A stretch of 64,000 nt of DNA from an uncultured Clostridia bacterium (GTDB lineage Bacteria; Bacillota; Clostridia; Christensenellales; Aristaeellaceae): the NCBI GenBank assembly GCA_937886445.1, contig CALGBY010000048.1, forward strand, positions 1-64,000, written 5' to 3'. The notes beneath the pieces were generated by a model. The model searched no databases, was not told the DNA's origin, and saw nothing but the letters and a program-made list of their open reading frames with translations. This document shows positions 17,519 through 27,033 of the stretch, piece by piece (positions within the stretch are counted from its first letter, which is position 1; the number at the start of each line of letters is the position of its first letter). The translations under genes were made by a program, and so were the position numbers.

Positions 17519-18232
17519 ATGCCCGAAACCAGACTGCATGTGGTATTGCTTTCCCACACCCCCTCCCCCGAAACCGTGTGCGCTCTGGCCGCGCGCACCT
17601 GCTACAGCGCGCTGGATGAAAAAGGGCTGGAGGAAAAGGTCAGCAGCGGAGACCAGAGCGCGTTTTTGAGAGGGATCGTAAAAAGCGGCCATCTGAGCGT
17701 ACTGGAGCATGCCAGCTTCACCTTTTTTGCCGAGGGCGTAAGCCGTTCACTGCTTGCGCAGATCTCCCGTCACAGGATCGCGAGCTTTTCCGTACAGAGC
17801 CAGCGCTATGTGAACCTGTCCTCGGGGTTTGATTATGTGATCCCGCCGCGCATAAAGGAGCTGGGCGAAGAGGAAGTACAAAAATACGCGGAACAGATGC
17901 AGAAAATGCACGAATGGTACCTCTACTGGCAGGATAAGCTTGGTGAAAACGCCAATGAGGATGCCCGTTTCGTACTGCCCAACGCCTGTGAAACACACAT
18001 CACCTTTACGATGAACGCGCGTGAGCTGCTGCACTTCTTCTCCCTGCGCTGCTGCAACCGCGCGCAGTGGGAGATCCGTGAGCTTGCCACGGAGATGCTG
18101 CGCCTCTGCAGGGAAAAGGCACCCGTGATATTTGAAAACGCCGGCCCCGGCTGTGTGAGAGGCAGCTGCCCTGAGGGCGGACGCACCTGCGGAAAAGCAC
18201 AGGAGACCCGCGAAAGGTTTGCCGCGCTGTAA
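17519..18232 (+). CDS. thyX: FAD-dependent thymidylate synthase
   Basis: This 237-residue flavoenzyme makes dTMP from dUMP with methylene-tetrahydrofolate and NADPH. The ThyX signature RHRIASFSVQSQRY is at 84-97 (R84, H85, R86, S94). NCETHI-like and FFSLRCCNRAQWEIR segments follow. It has CAGGAGG as ribosome binding site and lies in the mrnC-thyX-rlmB order that is common in Clostridia. Confidence 0.96.
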   Translation: MPETRLHVVLLSHTPSPETVCALAARTCYSALDEKGLEEKVSSGDQSAFLRGIVKSGHLSVLEHASFTFFAEGVSRSLLAQISRHRIASFSVQSQRYVNLSSGFDYVIPPRIKELGEEEVQKYAEQMQKMHEWYLYWQDKLGENANEDARFVLPNACETHITFTMNARELLHFFSLRCCNRAQWEIRELATEMLRLCREKAPVIFENAGPGCVRGSCPEGGRTCGKAQETRERFAAL

Positions 18233-18319
18233 ATAACGGCCGGCAGGCATGCAAAACGCCTGAAGCAATCAAAAATCAATCAAAACAGATCAAATGTGTT
18301 TGGAAAGAAGGAATAAACC

Positions 18320-19423
18320 ATGGCATTTTACAAAGACGCTAAACCCAAAAAGATGACAAAGCAGGATCATCTTCGCCAGATGAGCAAATGGGAGGATGAG
18401 GGCGAACGCTATCACAAGTCCGCAAGAAGCGAGAATGAATACTCAAAAAACGGCCGCCGCGATCCGCAGGATTCCTATTCCCGTCCGTTTTCCCCGAAGA
18501 GCTCTGACAGAAGACCGGGCGGCTACGGAGAGCACCGCTCCCCCGCTGCAGGTCCCGCCCCCGCCTTCCGTGCCGCTCCGGCAAAGCCGGGCTTCTCAAA
18601 GCCCGCGCCCGTAAAGCCGGCGCCCGCAAGGCCTGCTCACGTAAAACCGGCCCCCGCGAAGCCCGCGCCGTTCACGCGTCCCTTTGAGGATGTGCCCGAA
18701 AACCTGCTTTCAGGCCGCAACCCCATCCGCGAGGCCATCAAGGCCGGACGCGATATCGAAAAACTGCTGGTCGCGAAGGGCGAGCTTTCCGGTTCAGCCA
18801 GAGAGATCGTGGAAATGGCCCGTGAAGCCCGTATCCCCGTGCAGATCGTGGAGCGCGCCCGTCTGGACGAGATCACCCATAACCATCAGGGCATGCTGGC
18901 CTACGCCTCCGCCTACCGGTATTTTGAAGTGGCCGATATGCTGAATGAAGCAAGAGAAAAGGGCGAAGACCCCTTCCTGATCATTCTGGACGGCGTGACA
19001 GACCCGCAGAACCTGGGCGCCATCATCCGTACAGCGGCATGTGTGGGCGCGCACGGTGTGATCGTGCCCGAACGCCGCGCCGTAGGGCTGACCCCGGTAG
19101 CCGTAAAGGCCTCCGCCGGCGCGATCGAGCTGATAAAGGTAGCCCGTGTGACCAATCTGACGCGTACTCTTGAGATGCTCAAGAAGGAAGGCATCTGGCT
19201 GTACGCCGCCGATATGCACGGCGAAAATTTCCGTCATCTCAAAATGGACGGTCCCGTCGCGCTGGTGATCGGCAGCGAGGGCGAGGGCGTAAGCCGCCTT
19301 GTGATGGAACACTGCGATTACACGGTAGCCCTGCCCATGACCGGAAAGCTGGACAGCCTGAATGCGTCCGTAGCCGCCGGTGTACTGATGTACGCGGTGG
19401 ACGGTGCCCGTCACCATGACTGA
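18320..19423 (+). CDS. rlmB: 23S rRNA (guanosine-2'-O-)-methyltransferase RlmB with long low-complexity N-terminus
   Basis: This 367-residue protein has a SPOUT methyltransferase in its last 250 residues: substrate-binding domain NPIREAIKAGRDIEKLLVA, then DPQNLGAIIRTA, VIGSEGEG and LDSLNASVAAGVL forming the knotted SAM site. Family members are usually about 245 residues. Here an extra roughly 115 residues are charged and then Pro/Ala/Lys repeats (KPAPVKPAPARPAHVKPAP), likely a flexible RNA-binding tail. The 3' end overlaps sigH. Confidence 0.93.
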   Translation: MAFYKDAKPKKMTKQDHLRQMSKWEDEGERYHKSARSENEYSKNGRRDPQDSYSRPFSPKSSDRRPGGYGEHRSPAAGPAPAFRAAPAKPGFSKPAPVKPAPARPAHVKPAPAKPAPFTRPFEDVPENLLSGRNPIREAIKAGRDIEKLLVAKGELSGSAREIVEMAREARIPVQIVERARLDEITHNHQGMLAYASAYRYFEVADMLNEAREKGEDPFLIILDGVTDPQNLGAIIRTAACVGAHGVIVPERRAVGLTPVAVKASAGAIELIKVARVTNLTRTLEMLKKEGIWLYAADMHGENFRHLKMDGPVALVIGSEGEGVSRLVMEHCDYTVALPMTGKLDSLNASVAAGVLMYAVDGARHHD

Positions 19424-20093
19424 TACGGGCCTCCGCCCCGAGGCGGAAACAACAGAATCAGACAGCACGGTGCCCGCGGAGCTCTCCGCCTACAGCGAAA
19501 AGACCGATGAGGAGAGCGTTTTTCTCGCCCAGCAGGGCGACCGCAACGCGGAGGACTGGCTGCTTGAGAAATACAAAAACTTTGTCCGTTCCAAGGCGCG
19601 CAGCTATTTTCTGGTGGGGGCGGACCGCGAGGATATCGTACAGGAAGGCATGATTGGCCTGTACAAAGCCATTCGTGACTTTAAAGAGGATAAGCAGGCC
19701 TCCTTCCACGCGTTTGCCGAGATCTGCATCAAAAGGCAGATCATTACCGCGATCAAGACCGCGACCCGGCAAAAGCACATGCCGCTCAACAGCTATGTAT
19801 CGCTCAACAAGCCCATCTATGACGAGGAAAGTGACCGTACGCTGCTGGATGTTCTGGAGGGCAGGATCACCAACCCGGAGGATATCTACATCAGCCAGGA
19901 GGATCTGAACAACATCCATAAACAGATCGACGAATTGCTCTCCCCGTTTGAACAGCAGGCACTCAGCGCTTTTCTGGACGGAAAAAGCTATGTTGAGATC
20001 GCGGAAAAGCTGGGGCGTCATGTAAAGAGCGTGGATAACGCCCTCCAGCGCGTAAAAAAGAAGATCAACAAAGCCAGAGAGGAAGAACTGTGA
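19416..20093 (+). CDS. sigH: RNA polymerase sigma factor SigH
   Basis: This sigma-70-family factor of about 225 residues is used in the transition to stationary phase and in sporulation. Region 2 is visible (DREDIVQEGMIGLYKAIRDF, FAEICIKRQIITAIKTATR) and region 4 at the C-terminus (LGRHVKSVDNALQRVKKKI). ATG 19416 is preferred over GTG 19404. The gene overlaps the rlmB stop. The rlmB-sigH order matches the Bacillus/Clostridia chromosome, and the presence suggests a sporulation-type regulatory network. Confidence 0.93.
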   Translation: MTDTGLRPEAETTESDSTVPAELSAYSEKTDEESVFLAQQGDRNAEDWLLEKYKNFVRSKARSYFLVGADREDIVQEGMIGLYKAIRDFKEDKQASFHAFAEICIKRQIITAIKTATRQKHMPLNSYVSLNKPIYDEESDRTLLDVLEGRITNPEDIYISQEDLNNIHKQIDELLSPFEQQALSAFLDGKSYVEIAEKLGRHVKSVDNALQRVKKKINKAREEEL

Positions 20094-20989
20094 TGAAGCA
20101 AAACGCGAGCGTGCTGATGAAAAAAACCGCGGTCACACTGTTTCTTGTGCTGTGTCTGCTGCTTTCGGCATGCTCCGGCAGCGATCGGGAAACCGAAAAA
20201 GCCGCGGGAGACGCTCCTGTTCAGGCGGAGAGCACGCCCGAAAAGGCCGCAACACCGGGCGGTACGCTGCTCGCGTTTCTCAGCCCTTTCGAAAACATCC
20301 TTTCCTCTGTACGCGCGAGCGGATGCCGCTATGACGGCATTATGATCCCGGAGCAGAAGCTGAAGGAGGCGGCGGGGCATCTGGATTCCTATGCCGCAAC
20401 GCCCAAAAACGGCCGCTATTCCTTTGATGTGACCGACGGCGGAACACACGAATACTCCGTCTGGGGGCAGGATGTGCTGGAGGAACTCGCGACACCGGTG
20501 CCCTATACCGAAGAAAACGAACAGCCGGATGCTGAGCATATGGAGATCGTATGGGGCGATACCGTATCGGACGGCGGCGGTAAATTCGTATACCGCTATG
20601 TATACGATATCAGCGAGGATATGAAGCGCGGCGCGTCTGAAATGACGGCGATGCTGGACGGCAGCCTGAGCGGTCACGAGCGCTTTGACTGGTGTTTTGA
20701 GGACGGCTGCCTCATTTTCGCGGACGCCGTACTGGACGGCGCGGCCATGGAGGAGGGAAGCTTCCCCTATATCACCGTGCGCGGCGTGGTCGCCCCGGAT
20801 GGTCTGAAGATCACGGAGTATTCCGAAACCTGCGTCACTCCCGGTATCCCCGCCTCCTATCTCCTCCCGTCATCACAATACCAGAATGCGTTTCAGGATG
20901 AAACCGGCGCGTCCGCGGTGCTGAAAACGGAAAACGGGACACTTTATGAAACAACGGACGGGAACGCCCGTAAATACACGCTGAAATAA
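20093..20989 (+). CDS. Hypothetical lipoprotein
   Basis: The protein is about 298 residues with a lipoprotein signal peptide (LFLVLCLLLSACSG; lipobox LSAC). The mature part is acidic and soluble, and no family is recognised. The ATG at 20093 overlaps the sigH stop, so it is translated from the same message. Location is the outer face of the membrane. Confidence 0.8.
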   Translation: MKQNASVLMKKTAVTLFLVLCLLLSACSGSDRETEKAAGDAPVQAESTPEKAATPGGTLLAFLSPFENILSSVRASGCRYDGIMIPEQKLKEAAGHLDSYAATPKNGRYSFDVTDGGTHEYSVWGQDVLEELATPVPYTEENEQPDAEHMEIVWGDTVSDGGGKFVYRYVYDISEDMKRGASEMTAMLDGSLSGHERFDWCFEDGCLIFADAVLDGAAMEEGSFPYITVRGVVAPDGLKITEYSETCVTPGIPASYLLPSSQYQNAFQDETGASAVLKTENGTLYETTDGNARKYTLK

Positions 20990-21005
20990 AGATAAGAGGA
21001 GCACT

Positions 21006-21770
21006 ATGTGCCTTTTTGATACTCACTGTCATCTGGATGACGAACGCTTTAATGAGGACCGCGAGGAAGTGATCGCCTCGCTTCAAAGCGCCGGCATCGA
21101 TAAATGCGTTTGCGTGGGAAGCGATCTGCCTTCCTCGGAAAGATGCCTCGCGCTGAGCCGCCGCTATCCCTTTATCTACGCCGCCTGCGGCGTGCATCCG
21201 CATGAAGCGGAAAAAGCGCCGGAAAACTATCTTTCGGTGCTGGAAGAAATGCTGAAAGAAAAAAAGGCGGTCGCCCTCGGCGAGATCGGTCTGGATTACT
21301 ATTATGATTTTTCACCGCGTGACACGCAGAAAAGCGTGTTTTCCGCGCAGCTGGATCTGGCCTGCCGGCTGGACAAGCCTGTGATCATGCATATAAGGGA
21401 TGCGCATAATGAAGCCCTGGAGCTGCTTCGTTCCCGTTCACAGCTGCCCCGCGGCATCGTGCACTGCTTTTCAGGCAGTGCCGAGATCATGAAGGAATAT
21501 GTAAAAATGGGGTTCTATATCTCATTTGCCGGCCCCGTCACCTTCAAAAAAGCGCCCCGCCTGCAGGAGGCGGCCGCCCTCGTCCCGGCGGACCGGCTGC
21601 TTGCCGAAACAGACAGCCCGTATCTCGCGCCCGAGCCCGTGCGCGGCAGGCGCAACGACCCCCGGAATGTGCGTTATGTGGTAGAGAAGCTGGCTGAGAT
21701 CCGTCACGCGACCTTTGAGGAGACTGCCGCGCTCACTGAGAAAAACGCGTCGGTCCTGTACGGAATATGA
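21006..21770 (+). CDS. tatD: TatD-family metal-dependent DNase
   Basis: This 254-residue TIM-barrel hydrolase has the metal site built from FDTHCHLDDERF at the start, ALGEIGLDYY in the middle, VIMHIRDAHNEAL, IVHCFSG and LAETDSPYLAP. It is a 3'-5' exonuclease/deoxyribonuclease of the YcfH/YabD type. GAGGAGC is the ribosome binding site. lon follows almost at once. Confidence 0.93.
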   Translation: MCLFDTHCHLDDERFNEDREEVIASLQSAGIDKCVCVGSDLPSSERCLALSRRYPFIYAACGVHPHEAEKAPENYLSVLEEMLKEKKAVALGEIGLDYYYDFSPRDTQKSVFSAQLDLACRLDKPVIMHIRDAHNEALELLRSRSQLPRGIVHCFSGSAEIMKEYVKMGFYISFAGPVTFKKAPRLQEAAALVPADRLLAETDSPYLAPEPVRGRRNDPRNVRYVVEKLAEIRHATFEETAALTEKNASVLYGI

Positions 21771-21781
21771 AAGGAGCAATC

Positions 21782-24118
21782 ATGTCCAAGGATAAAAATA
21801 CGGTATTGCCGGTCATCCCGCTCAGAGGGCTGATGGTATTTCCGAATATGGTATTGCATTTTGATGTAGGCCGGGAGCGCAGCATCGCGGCGCTGGAAGC
21901 GGCGATGGTAAAGGATCAGACGGTGTTCCTGATCGCCCAGAGAAGCATTGAGACCGAGGAACCCGTGATCAGTGATCTGTATACCATCGGCACGGTGGCG
22001 AAGATCAAGCAGGTGATCAACCTGCCCGGCGAAACGCTGCGCGTGCTGGCGGAGGGGCTTTACCGGGCAGAGCTGCTTGAACTGATCCCGGGTGAAAAAT
22101 TCTCCCTCGCGCAGATCACCGGGAAGGAAAAGGCCGAAAAGGATGAGGACGAGGTGCTGGTGCTCACCCGGATCGTGCGCCAGCTGTTTGAAAAATACTC
22201 AAGGGCCAGCGGCCGCTTTTCCCCCGAAACAGCACGCAGTATCCTGAATGTGAACGACCCTGAAAAGCTTGCGGATATCATGGCCTCCAACCTTCTTTCC
22301 GAGCTGGAGGAACGCCAGGATATGCTGGAAAAGCCTACCCTGACCGCCCGTCTTGAAGCGCTTTGCGCCCTGCTGAAAAAAGAAAGCCAGCTGGTGGAAG
22401 TGGAAAACCGCGTGCAGGAGCGGCTGAAGGTGCTGCTTGATAAGAACCAGAAGGACTTTTACCTGCACGAACAGATCCGTGCCATTCAGGAGGAGCTGGG
22501 AGAAACAGAGACCGCCGAGATCGATTCGCTGCGTGAGCAGCTGAGCCGGCTGCCGCTCAACGAGGAAGCAAAGGAGAAGGCTGAAAAGGAACTGGACAAG
22601 CTTGCCCATATGCCTCCCGGCTCCCCCGATATCGCCGTCAGCCGCGGCTGGGTGGAATGGATCATTTCCCTCCCCTGGGGCAGGTATACGAAGGATGATC
22701 TGGATCTGGACCGCGCGCGCCGCGTATTGAATGAGGATCACTATGCGATGGACAAGGTAAAGGAGCGCGTGATCGAGTATCTGGCGGTACTGGCAATGAA
22801 AGCAAAGACCTCCGGAGACGAAACGATGCGCGGGCCCATCCTGTGCTTCGTGGGGCCTCCGGGTGTTGGAAAGACCTCCATCGTGAAGGCCGTTGCCCGT
22901 GCTCTCGGGCGAAAATTTGTTCAGATGAGTCTGGGCGGCGTGCGGGATGAAGCGGAGATCCGCGGTCACAGACGCACCTATGTAGGCTCCATTCCCGGGC
23001 GTGTGATCACCGGCATGAAGCAGGCCGGTACAATGAACCCCGTTTTCCTGTTTGACGAGATCGACAAGATGGGAGCGGATTACAAGGGCGATCCCTCCGG
23101 CGCCATGCTGGAGGTGCTGGACGGAGAACAGAATTCCGCCTTCCGGGACCATTATCTGGATGTTCCGTTCGATCTGAGCCGTGTCATGTTCATCACCACG
23201 GCCAACAGCATGGAAACCATTCCGGCCCCCCTTCTGGACAGAATGGAGATCATTGAGGTGCCCAGCTATACCGAGGAGGAGAAGCTGCACATCGCCTCCC
23301 TTCACCTTCTCAAAAAGCAGATCAAAGAGCATGGCCTGCCCGCGCGCAGTGTACGCATACCGGAAGGCGCCATGAAAAAGCTGATCGAGAATTACACAAG
23401 AGAAGCCGGTGTGCGTACGCTGAGCCGTACCGTTGCGAAAGTGGTGCGCAAGAGCGCCGTTACCATGATGGATACCGGCAAAAAAACGGTCACCGTAAAT
23501 GAAAAGGTGCTGGAGGAATACCTCGGCGCACCCGAATTCCTGCGTGAAGCGCCCGAAAAGGAGCCCATGTGCGGTATCGTGAACGGCCTTGCCTATACTA
23601 CCGTAGGCGGTGAAACGCTGCAGGTGGAATGCGCCGTGATGCCGGGCTCCGGCCAGCTTCAGCTGACGGGGCAATTGGGCGATGTAATGAAGGAGAGCGC
23701 CCGTACAGCGTATTCCTGGGTACGCGCGCACGCGGATTCCTTCGGCATCGCTGAGGATTTCTACAAAACGAAGGATATCCACATCCACGCGCCGGAAGGC
23801 GCTGTTCCCAAGGACGGCCCCTCCGCCGGCGTTACAATGGTGACCGCGATGGTGAGCGCGCTGGCAGGCATTCCCGTGTATCAGGATACGGCGATGACCG
23901 GCGAAGTGACGCTTCGCGGAAGAGTACTGCCGATCGGCGGTCTCAAGGAAAAGCTGCTGGCAGCCTACCGCGCCGGTATCAAAAAAATACTGATCCCCAG
24001 GGAAAACATGAAGGATCTGGAGGATATCCCGCCTCATGTGCTTTCCACCTTTGAGATCACCCCTGTGGACAATGTGGACACCGTGCTGGAAAAGGCGCTG
24101 CTCCGCAAAGCTCAGTAA
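21782..24118 (+). CDS. lon: ATP-dependent Lon protease
   Basis: This 778-residue protease degrades damaged and regulatory proteins. It has an N-terminal LON domain (VIPLRGLMVFPNMVLHFDV), a coiled middle region, an AAA+ module with Walker A GPPGVGKTS and FLFDEIDKM, and a C-terminal protease with Ser681 (KDGPSAG) and Lys722 (GGLKEK). The start at 21782 is set by AAAGGAG. lon followed by engB is the common Firmicutes order. Confidence 0.97.
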   Translation: MSKDKNTVLPVIPLRGLMVFPNMVLHFDVGRERSIAALEAAMVKDQTVFLIAQRSIETEEPVISDLYTIGTVAKIKQVINLPGETLRVLAEGLYRAELLELIPGEKFSLAQITGKEKAEKDEDEVLVLTRIVRQLFEKYSRASGRFSPETARSILNVNDPEKLADIMASNLLSELEERQDMLEKPTLTARLEALCALLKKESQLVEVENRVQERLKVLLDKNQKDFYLHEQIRAIQEELGETETAEIDSLREQLSRLPLNEEAKEKAEKELDKLAHMPPGSPDIAVSRGWVEWIISLPWGRYTKDDLDLDRARRVLNEDHYAMDKVKERVIEYLAVLAMKAKTSGDETMRGPILCFVGPPGVGKTSIVKAVARALGRKFVQMSLGGVRDEAEIRGHRRTYVGSIPGRVITGMKQAGTMNPVFLFDEIDKMGADYKGDPSGAMLEVLDGEQNSAFRDHYLDVPFDLSRVMFITTANSMETIPAPLLDRMEIIEVPSYTEEEKLHIASLHLLKKQIKEHGLPARSVRIPEGAMKKLIENYTREAGVRTLSRTVAKVVRKSAVTMMDTGKKTVTVNEKVLEEYLGAPEFLREAPEKEPMCGIVNGLAYTTVGGETLQVECAVMPGSGQLQLTGQLGDVMKESARTAYSWVRAHADSFGIAEDFYKTKDIHIHAPEGAVPKDGPSAGVTMVTAMVSALAGIPVYQDTAMTGEVTLRGRVLPIGGLKEKLLAAYRAGIKKILIPRENMKDLEDIPPHVLSTFEITPVDNVDTVLEKALLRKAQ

Positions 24119-24142
24119 ATGACACGATAAGGAAAAACAGCA

Positions 24143-24745
24143 ATGGAAGTAAAGAACGCCGCATTCGTAACCAGCATGAGCACCTATCACCGTCCCGAGA
24201 TCATCCTGCCGCAGATCGCCGTAGCCGGCAAAAGCAATGTGGGCAAAAGCAGCCTGATCAACTGTCTCTGCCGCCGCAAGGCTTTGGCCAGAGTAGGCGA
24301 AACGCCCGGAAAAACGCGGCTGATCAATCTGTTTGACATCAACAGCGCGTTTTACCTCACCGATCTTCCCGGCTACGGCTTCGCGAAGGTGCAGAAAAGC
24401 GAGATCCTGCGCTGGGGCGAAATGATGGAGGATTACTTCCGCCGCGCGGAGGACCTTGTGCTCACCCTCCACCTTGTGGATATCCGCCATGAGCCCACTC
24501 AGGACGATGTCACGATGAACGGTTTTCTGCGCGCGTCCAGCCGTCCGTTCCTGACCGTTGCCACCAAGGCGGATAAGATCAGCCGCGGCGCCAGAATGAA
24601 GTATCTCGCCCCCATCTGCCGCAAGCTGGCCGTTCAGCCCTGGCAGATACTGTGCTTTTCCTCCGAGACCGGAGACGGCAGAGAGGAACTGCTCGCGAAG
24701 ATCGGCGAAGCGCTTGCCGGCGTGCCCGGTCCGGAACAGGGCTGA
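24143..24745 (+). CDS. engB: Ribosome biogenesis GTP-binding protein EngB/YsxC
   Basis: This 200-residue essential GTPase is for 50S assembly. G1 is AGKSNVGKSS, G2 GETPGKT, G3 DLPGYGF and G4 TKAD. It sits 24 bp after lon and ends the rightward block, followed by a strong hairpin. Confidence 0.95.
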   Translation: MEVKNAAFVTSMSTYHRPEIILPQIAVAGKSNVGKSSLINCLCRRKALARVGETPGKTRLINLFDINSAFYLTDLPGYGFAKVQKSEILRWGEMMEDYFRRAEDLVLTLHLVDIRHEPTQDDVTMNGFLRASSRPFLTVATKADKISRGARMKYLAPICRKLAVQPWQILCFSSETGDGREELLAKIGEALAGVPGPEQG

Positions 24746-24804
24746 TCATCCGCCCCCGGAAACGGCGTGATCCGTTTTTCAAAGGATATCGAAATACAAA
24801 GAAA

Positions 24805-24840
24805 CCCTTGCAGACTTTGATGCTCTGCAAGGGCTTCTTT
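24805..24840. terminator. Bidirectional terminator between engB and rubrerythrin
   Basis: The arms CCCTTGCAGA and TCTGCAAGGG have TTCTTT on the plus side and TTTCTTTG on the minus side. It separates convergent operons. Confidence 0.88.
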
Positions 24841-24874
24841 GTGTATATGTGTTTGGCGATCCTTCCCGCCAGGA

Positions 24875-25411
24875 TCAGTAGTTGTTCGCCTTTACGCGGA
24901 AATAGCTCTGCGGATGAGCGCATACCGGGCATACCTCGGGAGCGTTTTTGCCGATCACGATATGGCCGCAATTGCCGCACTGCCAGATCACATCGCCGTC
25001 CTTGGAGAACACGCAGCGGTCTTCAATGTTCTTGAGCAGCTTGCGGAAGCGCTCCTCATGCTCCTTTTCGATGGCGGCCACGCCGTCAAACAGAGCGGCG
25101 ATCTCGTCAAAGCCCTCTTCACGGGCATCTCTGGCAAAGCCGGCGTACATATCCATCCACTCATAGTTTTCGCCTTCGGCGGCGGCAAGCAGATTATCGG
25201 GCGTGCCGTTGATGCCCTGCAGAAGCTTGAACCAGATCTTGGCATGTTCCTTTTCGTTCGCGGCAGTCTCATCAAAGATCTCCGCGATCTGCTCATAACC
25301 GTCCTTACGCGCCTTGGACGCGAAATAGTTATATTTGTTCCTCGCCTGGCTTTCGCCGGCAAAGGCAGCCTTCAGATTCGCCTCGGTTTTACTCCCTTTC
25401 AGTTCGTTCAT
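24875..25411 (-). CDS. rbr: Rubrerythrin
   Basis: This 178-residue diiron/rubredoxin protein reduces hydrogen peroxide in anaerobes. Diiron ligands lie in FAGESQARNKY, ANEKEHAKIW and AIEKEHEERF. The C-terminal rubredoxin site is CGNCGH ... CPVCAH. AAGGAGGAAACAG is the ribosome binding site. It follows the PHP enzyme by 27 bp on the same strand and likely shares the promoter at 26880. Confidence 0.96.
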   Translation of the reverse strand: MNELKGSKTEANLKAAFAGESQARNKYNYFASKARKDGYEQIAEIFDETAANEKEHAKIWFKLLQGINGTPDNLLAAAEGENYEWMDMYAGFARDAREEGFDEIAALFDGVAAIEKEHEERFRKLLKNIEDRCVFSKDGDVIWQCGNCGHIVIGKNAPEVCPVCAHPQSYFRVKANNY

Positions 25412-25438
25412 GTCTGTTTCCTCCTTAAAAGCTGTGTG

Positions 25439-26167
25439 TTATTGCCATCCGTCCGTGTTCACAAATTCACCGTGTACACAAAGACGGGCGCTGCCGTTTT
25501 TGATCCTGCTGCACAGATCCTTACTGTCCTTCACCCTCGTGTCAAACGCAATGCAGCAGGACGCGTTTTTATCGATATGATGGGTATCGGAGCCTGCCGT
25601 CATCGGCTTATGCTCCTTGAGCGCGTATTTTACGCCGTTCTCATTGTATTCCGGCTTCGCGTTTCCGCCGTTATATGCCTCCACGGCATCGATATCAAGG
25701 CCGGGACGGTCGATACAGTAGACCGTCATATAGCCGGCGATACGGCACGGATGGGCGCGGATGATGATCCCTCCCGCCAGATGCACACGGTCGCAGATCT
25801 CCTCGATGGTCATCCGGTCACAGTCTTCAAAAACGGTATAAAGCTGCTCCGGCTCCGTTCCGAGGATCAGATAATCCTCCCCCGTGCCGAGATAGCTGTA
25901 TTCCCATCCGAAAAACACATCTATGCCGAATTCCTTTCCGGCTTTTTCGGCCTCACGGTAGCCCCTGAGGAACACATCCATTCTTTCCCTCCAGGATGCG
26001 TTTTCAAGGCACCATCTCGCCGAATAGGAATTTCCGTTCACAAAATGATCGGTCACCGCCACCCCGGCAAAGCCGCGGTCATGGTAGTCACGGATCATAT
26101 CACGCGCCGAAGAACGTCCGCAGCGGCTGGATTCCGCTGTGTGCAGGTGGATCTCATAAAAATACAT
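25439..26167 (-). CDS. PHP-domain metal-dependent phosphoesterase
   Basis: This protein of about 242 residues has the PHP metal-binding pattern: YEIHLHTAESS at the N-terminus (HxH), DHFVNG, a mid-protein GWEYSYLGTGEDYLILG, and later HPCR and GSDTHH. It probably hydrolyses a phosphate or phosphodiester. ATG 26167 is chosen because the alternative at 26212 overlaps the HAD gene and has no ribosome binding site. It lies 29 bp after the HAD stop. Confidence 0.85.
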   Translation of the reverse strand: MYFYEIHLHTAESSRCGRSSARDMIRDYHDRGFAGVAVTDHFVNGNSYSARWCLENASWRERMDVFLRGYREAEKAGKEFGIDVFFGWEYSYLGTGEDYLILGTEPEQLYTVFEDCDRMTIEEICDRVHLAGGIIIRAHPCRIAGYMTVYCIDRPGLDIDAVEAYNGGNAKPEYNENGVKYALKEHKPMTAGSDTHHIDKNASCCIAFDTRVKDSKDLCSRIKNGSARLCVHGEFVNTDGWQ

Positions 26168-26196
26168 ACTGTTAACCGTTTCCGATCTGCTCTCTG

Positions 26197-26835
26197 TTAC
26201 AGAAGAGAGCACAGATCCAATGTTTCAAGGCTCTGCGATCTGAAGTCCGCGGTATCGCAGGCAGAGGCGGCTCCCAGAGCCACCGTTTTCATTCCCAGTT
26301 TTTTCGCGGCGCTGATCCCGTCCGGAGAATCATCCACGACCATGCATTCGTCATAGGCTGCGTGCAGCTTCTGCGCGGCCAAACGGTATATCTCCGGGTC
26401 CGGCTTGGCTTTTCTGATATCCGAGCCATCCAGCACGACCTGAAAATAGCGGTTCAATCCGGTTTTTCTCAGGATATATCTTCCGCTGAAGCCGGATGAG
26501 ATCACAGCTGTGTTTACGCCGTTCACCTTCAGCTTCGCGATGGTCTCCAGCGCCCCGGGGAAAACATCCTTTTCCCCCATGCCGCGTGTGTATTCCATAA
26601 AAAGATCGCTTTTCCGAAGCGTGAGCGCCAGCTTTTCCGCCTCTGTATAGGGACGGCGTGCTTTTTTGATCAGAAGCTCAAGGCCTTCATCCCGGCTCTT
26701 TCCCATCAGCTGCTCGGCAAGCTTTCCATCAAAGCGAAGCCCCTGTTCAACGCACAGGGCTTCCCATGTAAGGTACTGATATCTGCGGGTGTCCGCCAGT
26801 ACGCCTTCCAGATCAAAGATCACATTCTTTATCAA
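26197..26835 (-). CDS. HAD hydrolase, beta-phosphoglucomutase-like, with altered motif I
   Basis: This 212-residue subfamily IA HAD protein has a beta-PGM-like cap (ADTRRYQYLTWEALC). The start is TTG 26835 with GGAGGG 6-7 bases upstream. Motif I reads FDLEGVLADT where DxDG is normal, so the second Asp, which serves as acid/base, is Glu. Motif II (VISSGFSG), the Lys region (KAKPDPEIY) and VVDDSPDG are present. A phosphomutase would be impaired, while a phosphatase with changed chemistry is possible. It is the first gene of the HAD-PHP-rubrerythrin operon. Confidence 0.85.
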   Translation of the reverse strand: MIKNVIFDLEGVLADTRRYQYLTWEALCVEQGLRFDGKLAEQLMGKSRDEGLELLIKKARRPYTEAEKLALTLRKSDLFMEYTRGMGEKDVFPGALETIAKLKVNGVNTAVISSGFSGRYILRKTGLNRYFQVVLDGSDIRKAKPDPEIYRLAAQKLHAAYDECMVVDDSPDGISAAKKLGMKTVALGAASACDTADFRSQSLETLDLCSLL

Positions 26836-26879
26836 AGCGTTCCCTCCGAAATCAGCCTGTACCGATCCGTTTCATTTGC

Positions 26880-26908
26880 ATTATATCACATTTTCCTTCC
26901 CGGGGCAA
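26880..26908 (-). promoter_or_regulatory. Promoter of the HAD-PHP-rubrerythrin operon
   Basis: On the minus strand TTGCCC (26903-26908), 17 bp and TATAAT (26880-26885) with TGA just before it (extended -10), 45 bp upstream of the start. Confidence 0.8.
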
Positions 26909-26993
26909 TGAAAATTCTTAACGCGTTCCTGTGCGGTCTGAAGTGCCGTCAGCCTTATAGCCCGCCCTCCGGATGAAGCACCGATGCGGCGTT

Positions 26994-27023
26994 TGAAAAA
27001 AGGGTATTCCCTTAAGAATACCC
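26994..27023 (-). terminator. Terminator after the tandem-GNAT gene
   Basis: GGGTATTC and GAATACCC (27002-27023) are followed on the minus strand by TTTTTT. Confidence 0.9.
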
Positions 27024-27033
27024 GATCACATGA

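Noticed and set aside
22199..24490. 763-residue minus-strand ORF opposite lon/engB
   Set aside because: Antisense to the well-supported lon and engB genes, in a GC-rich region where stop codons are rare.
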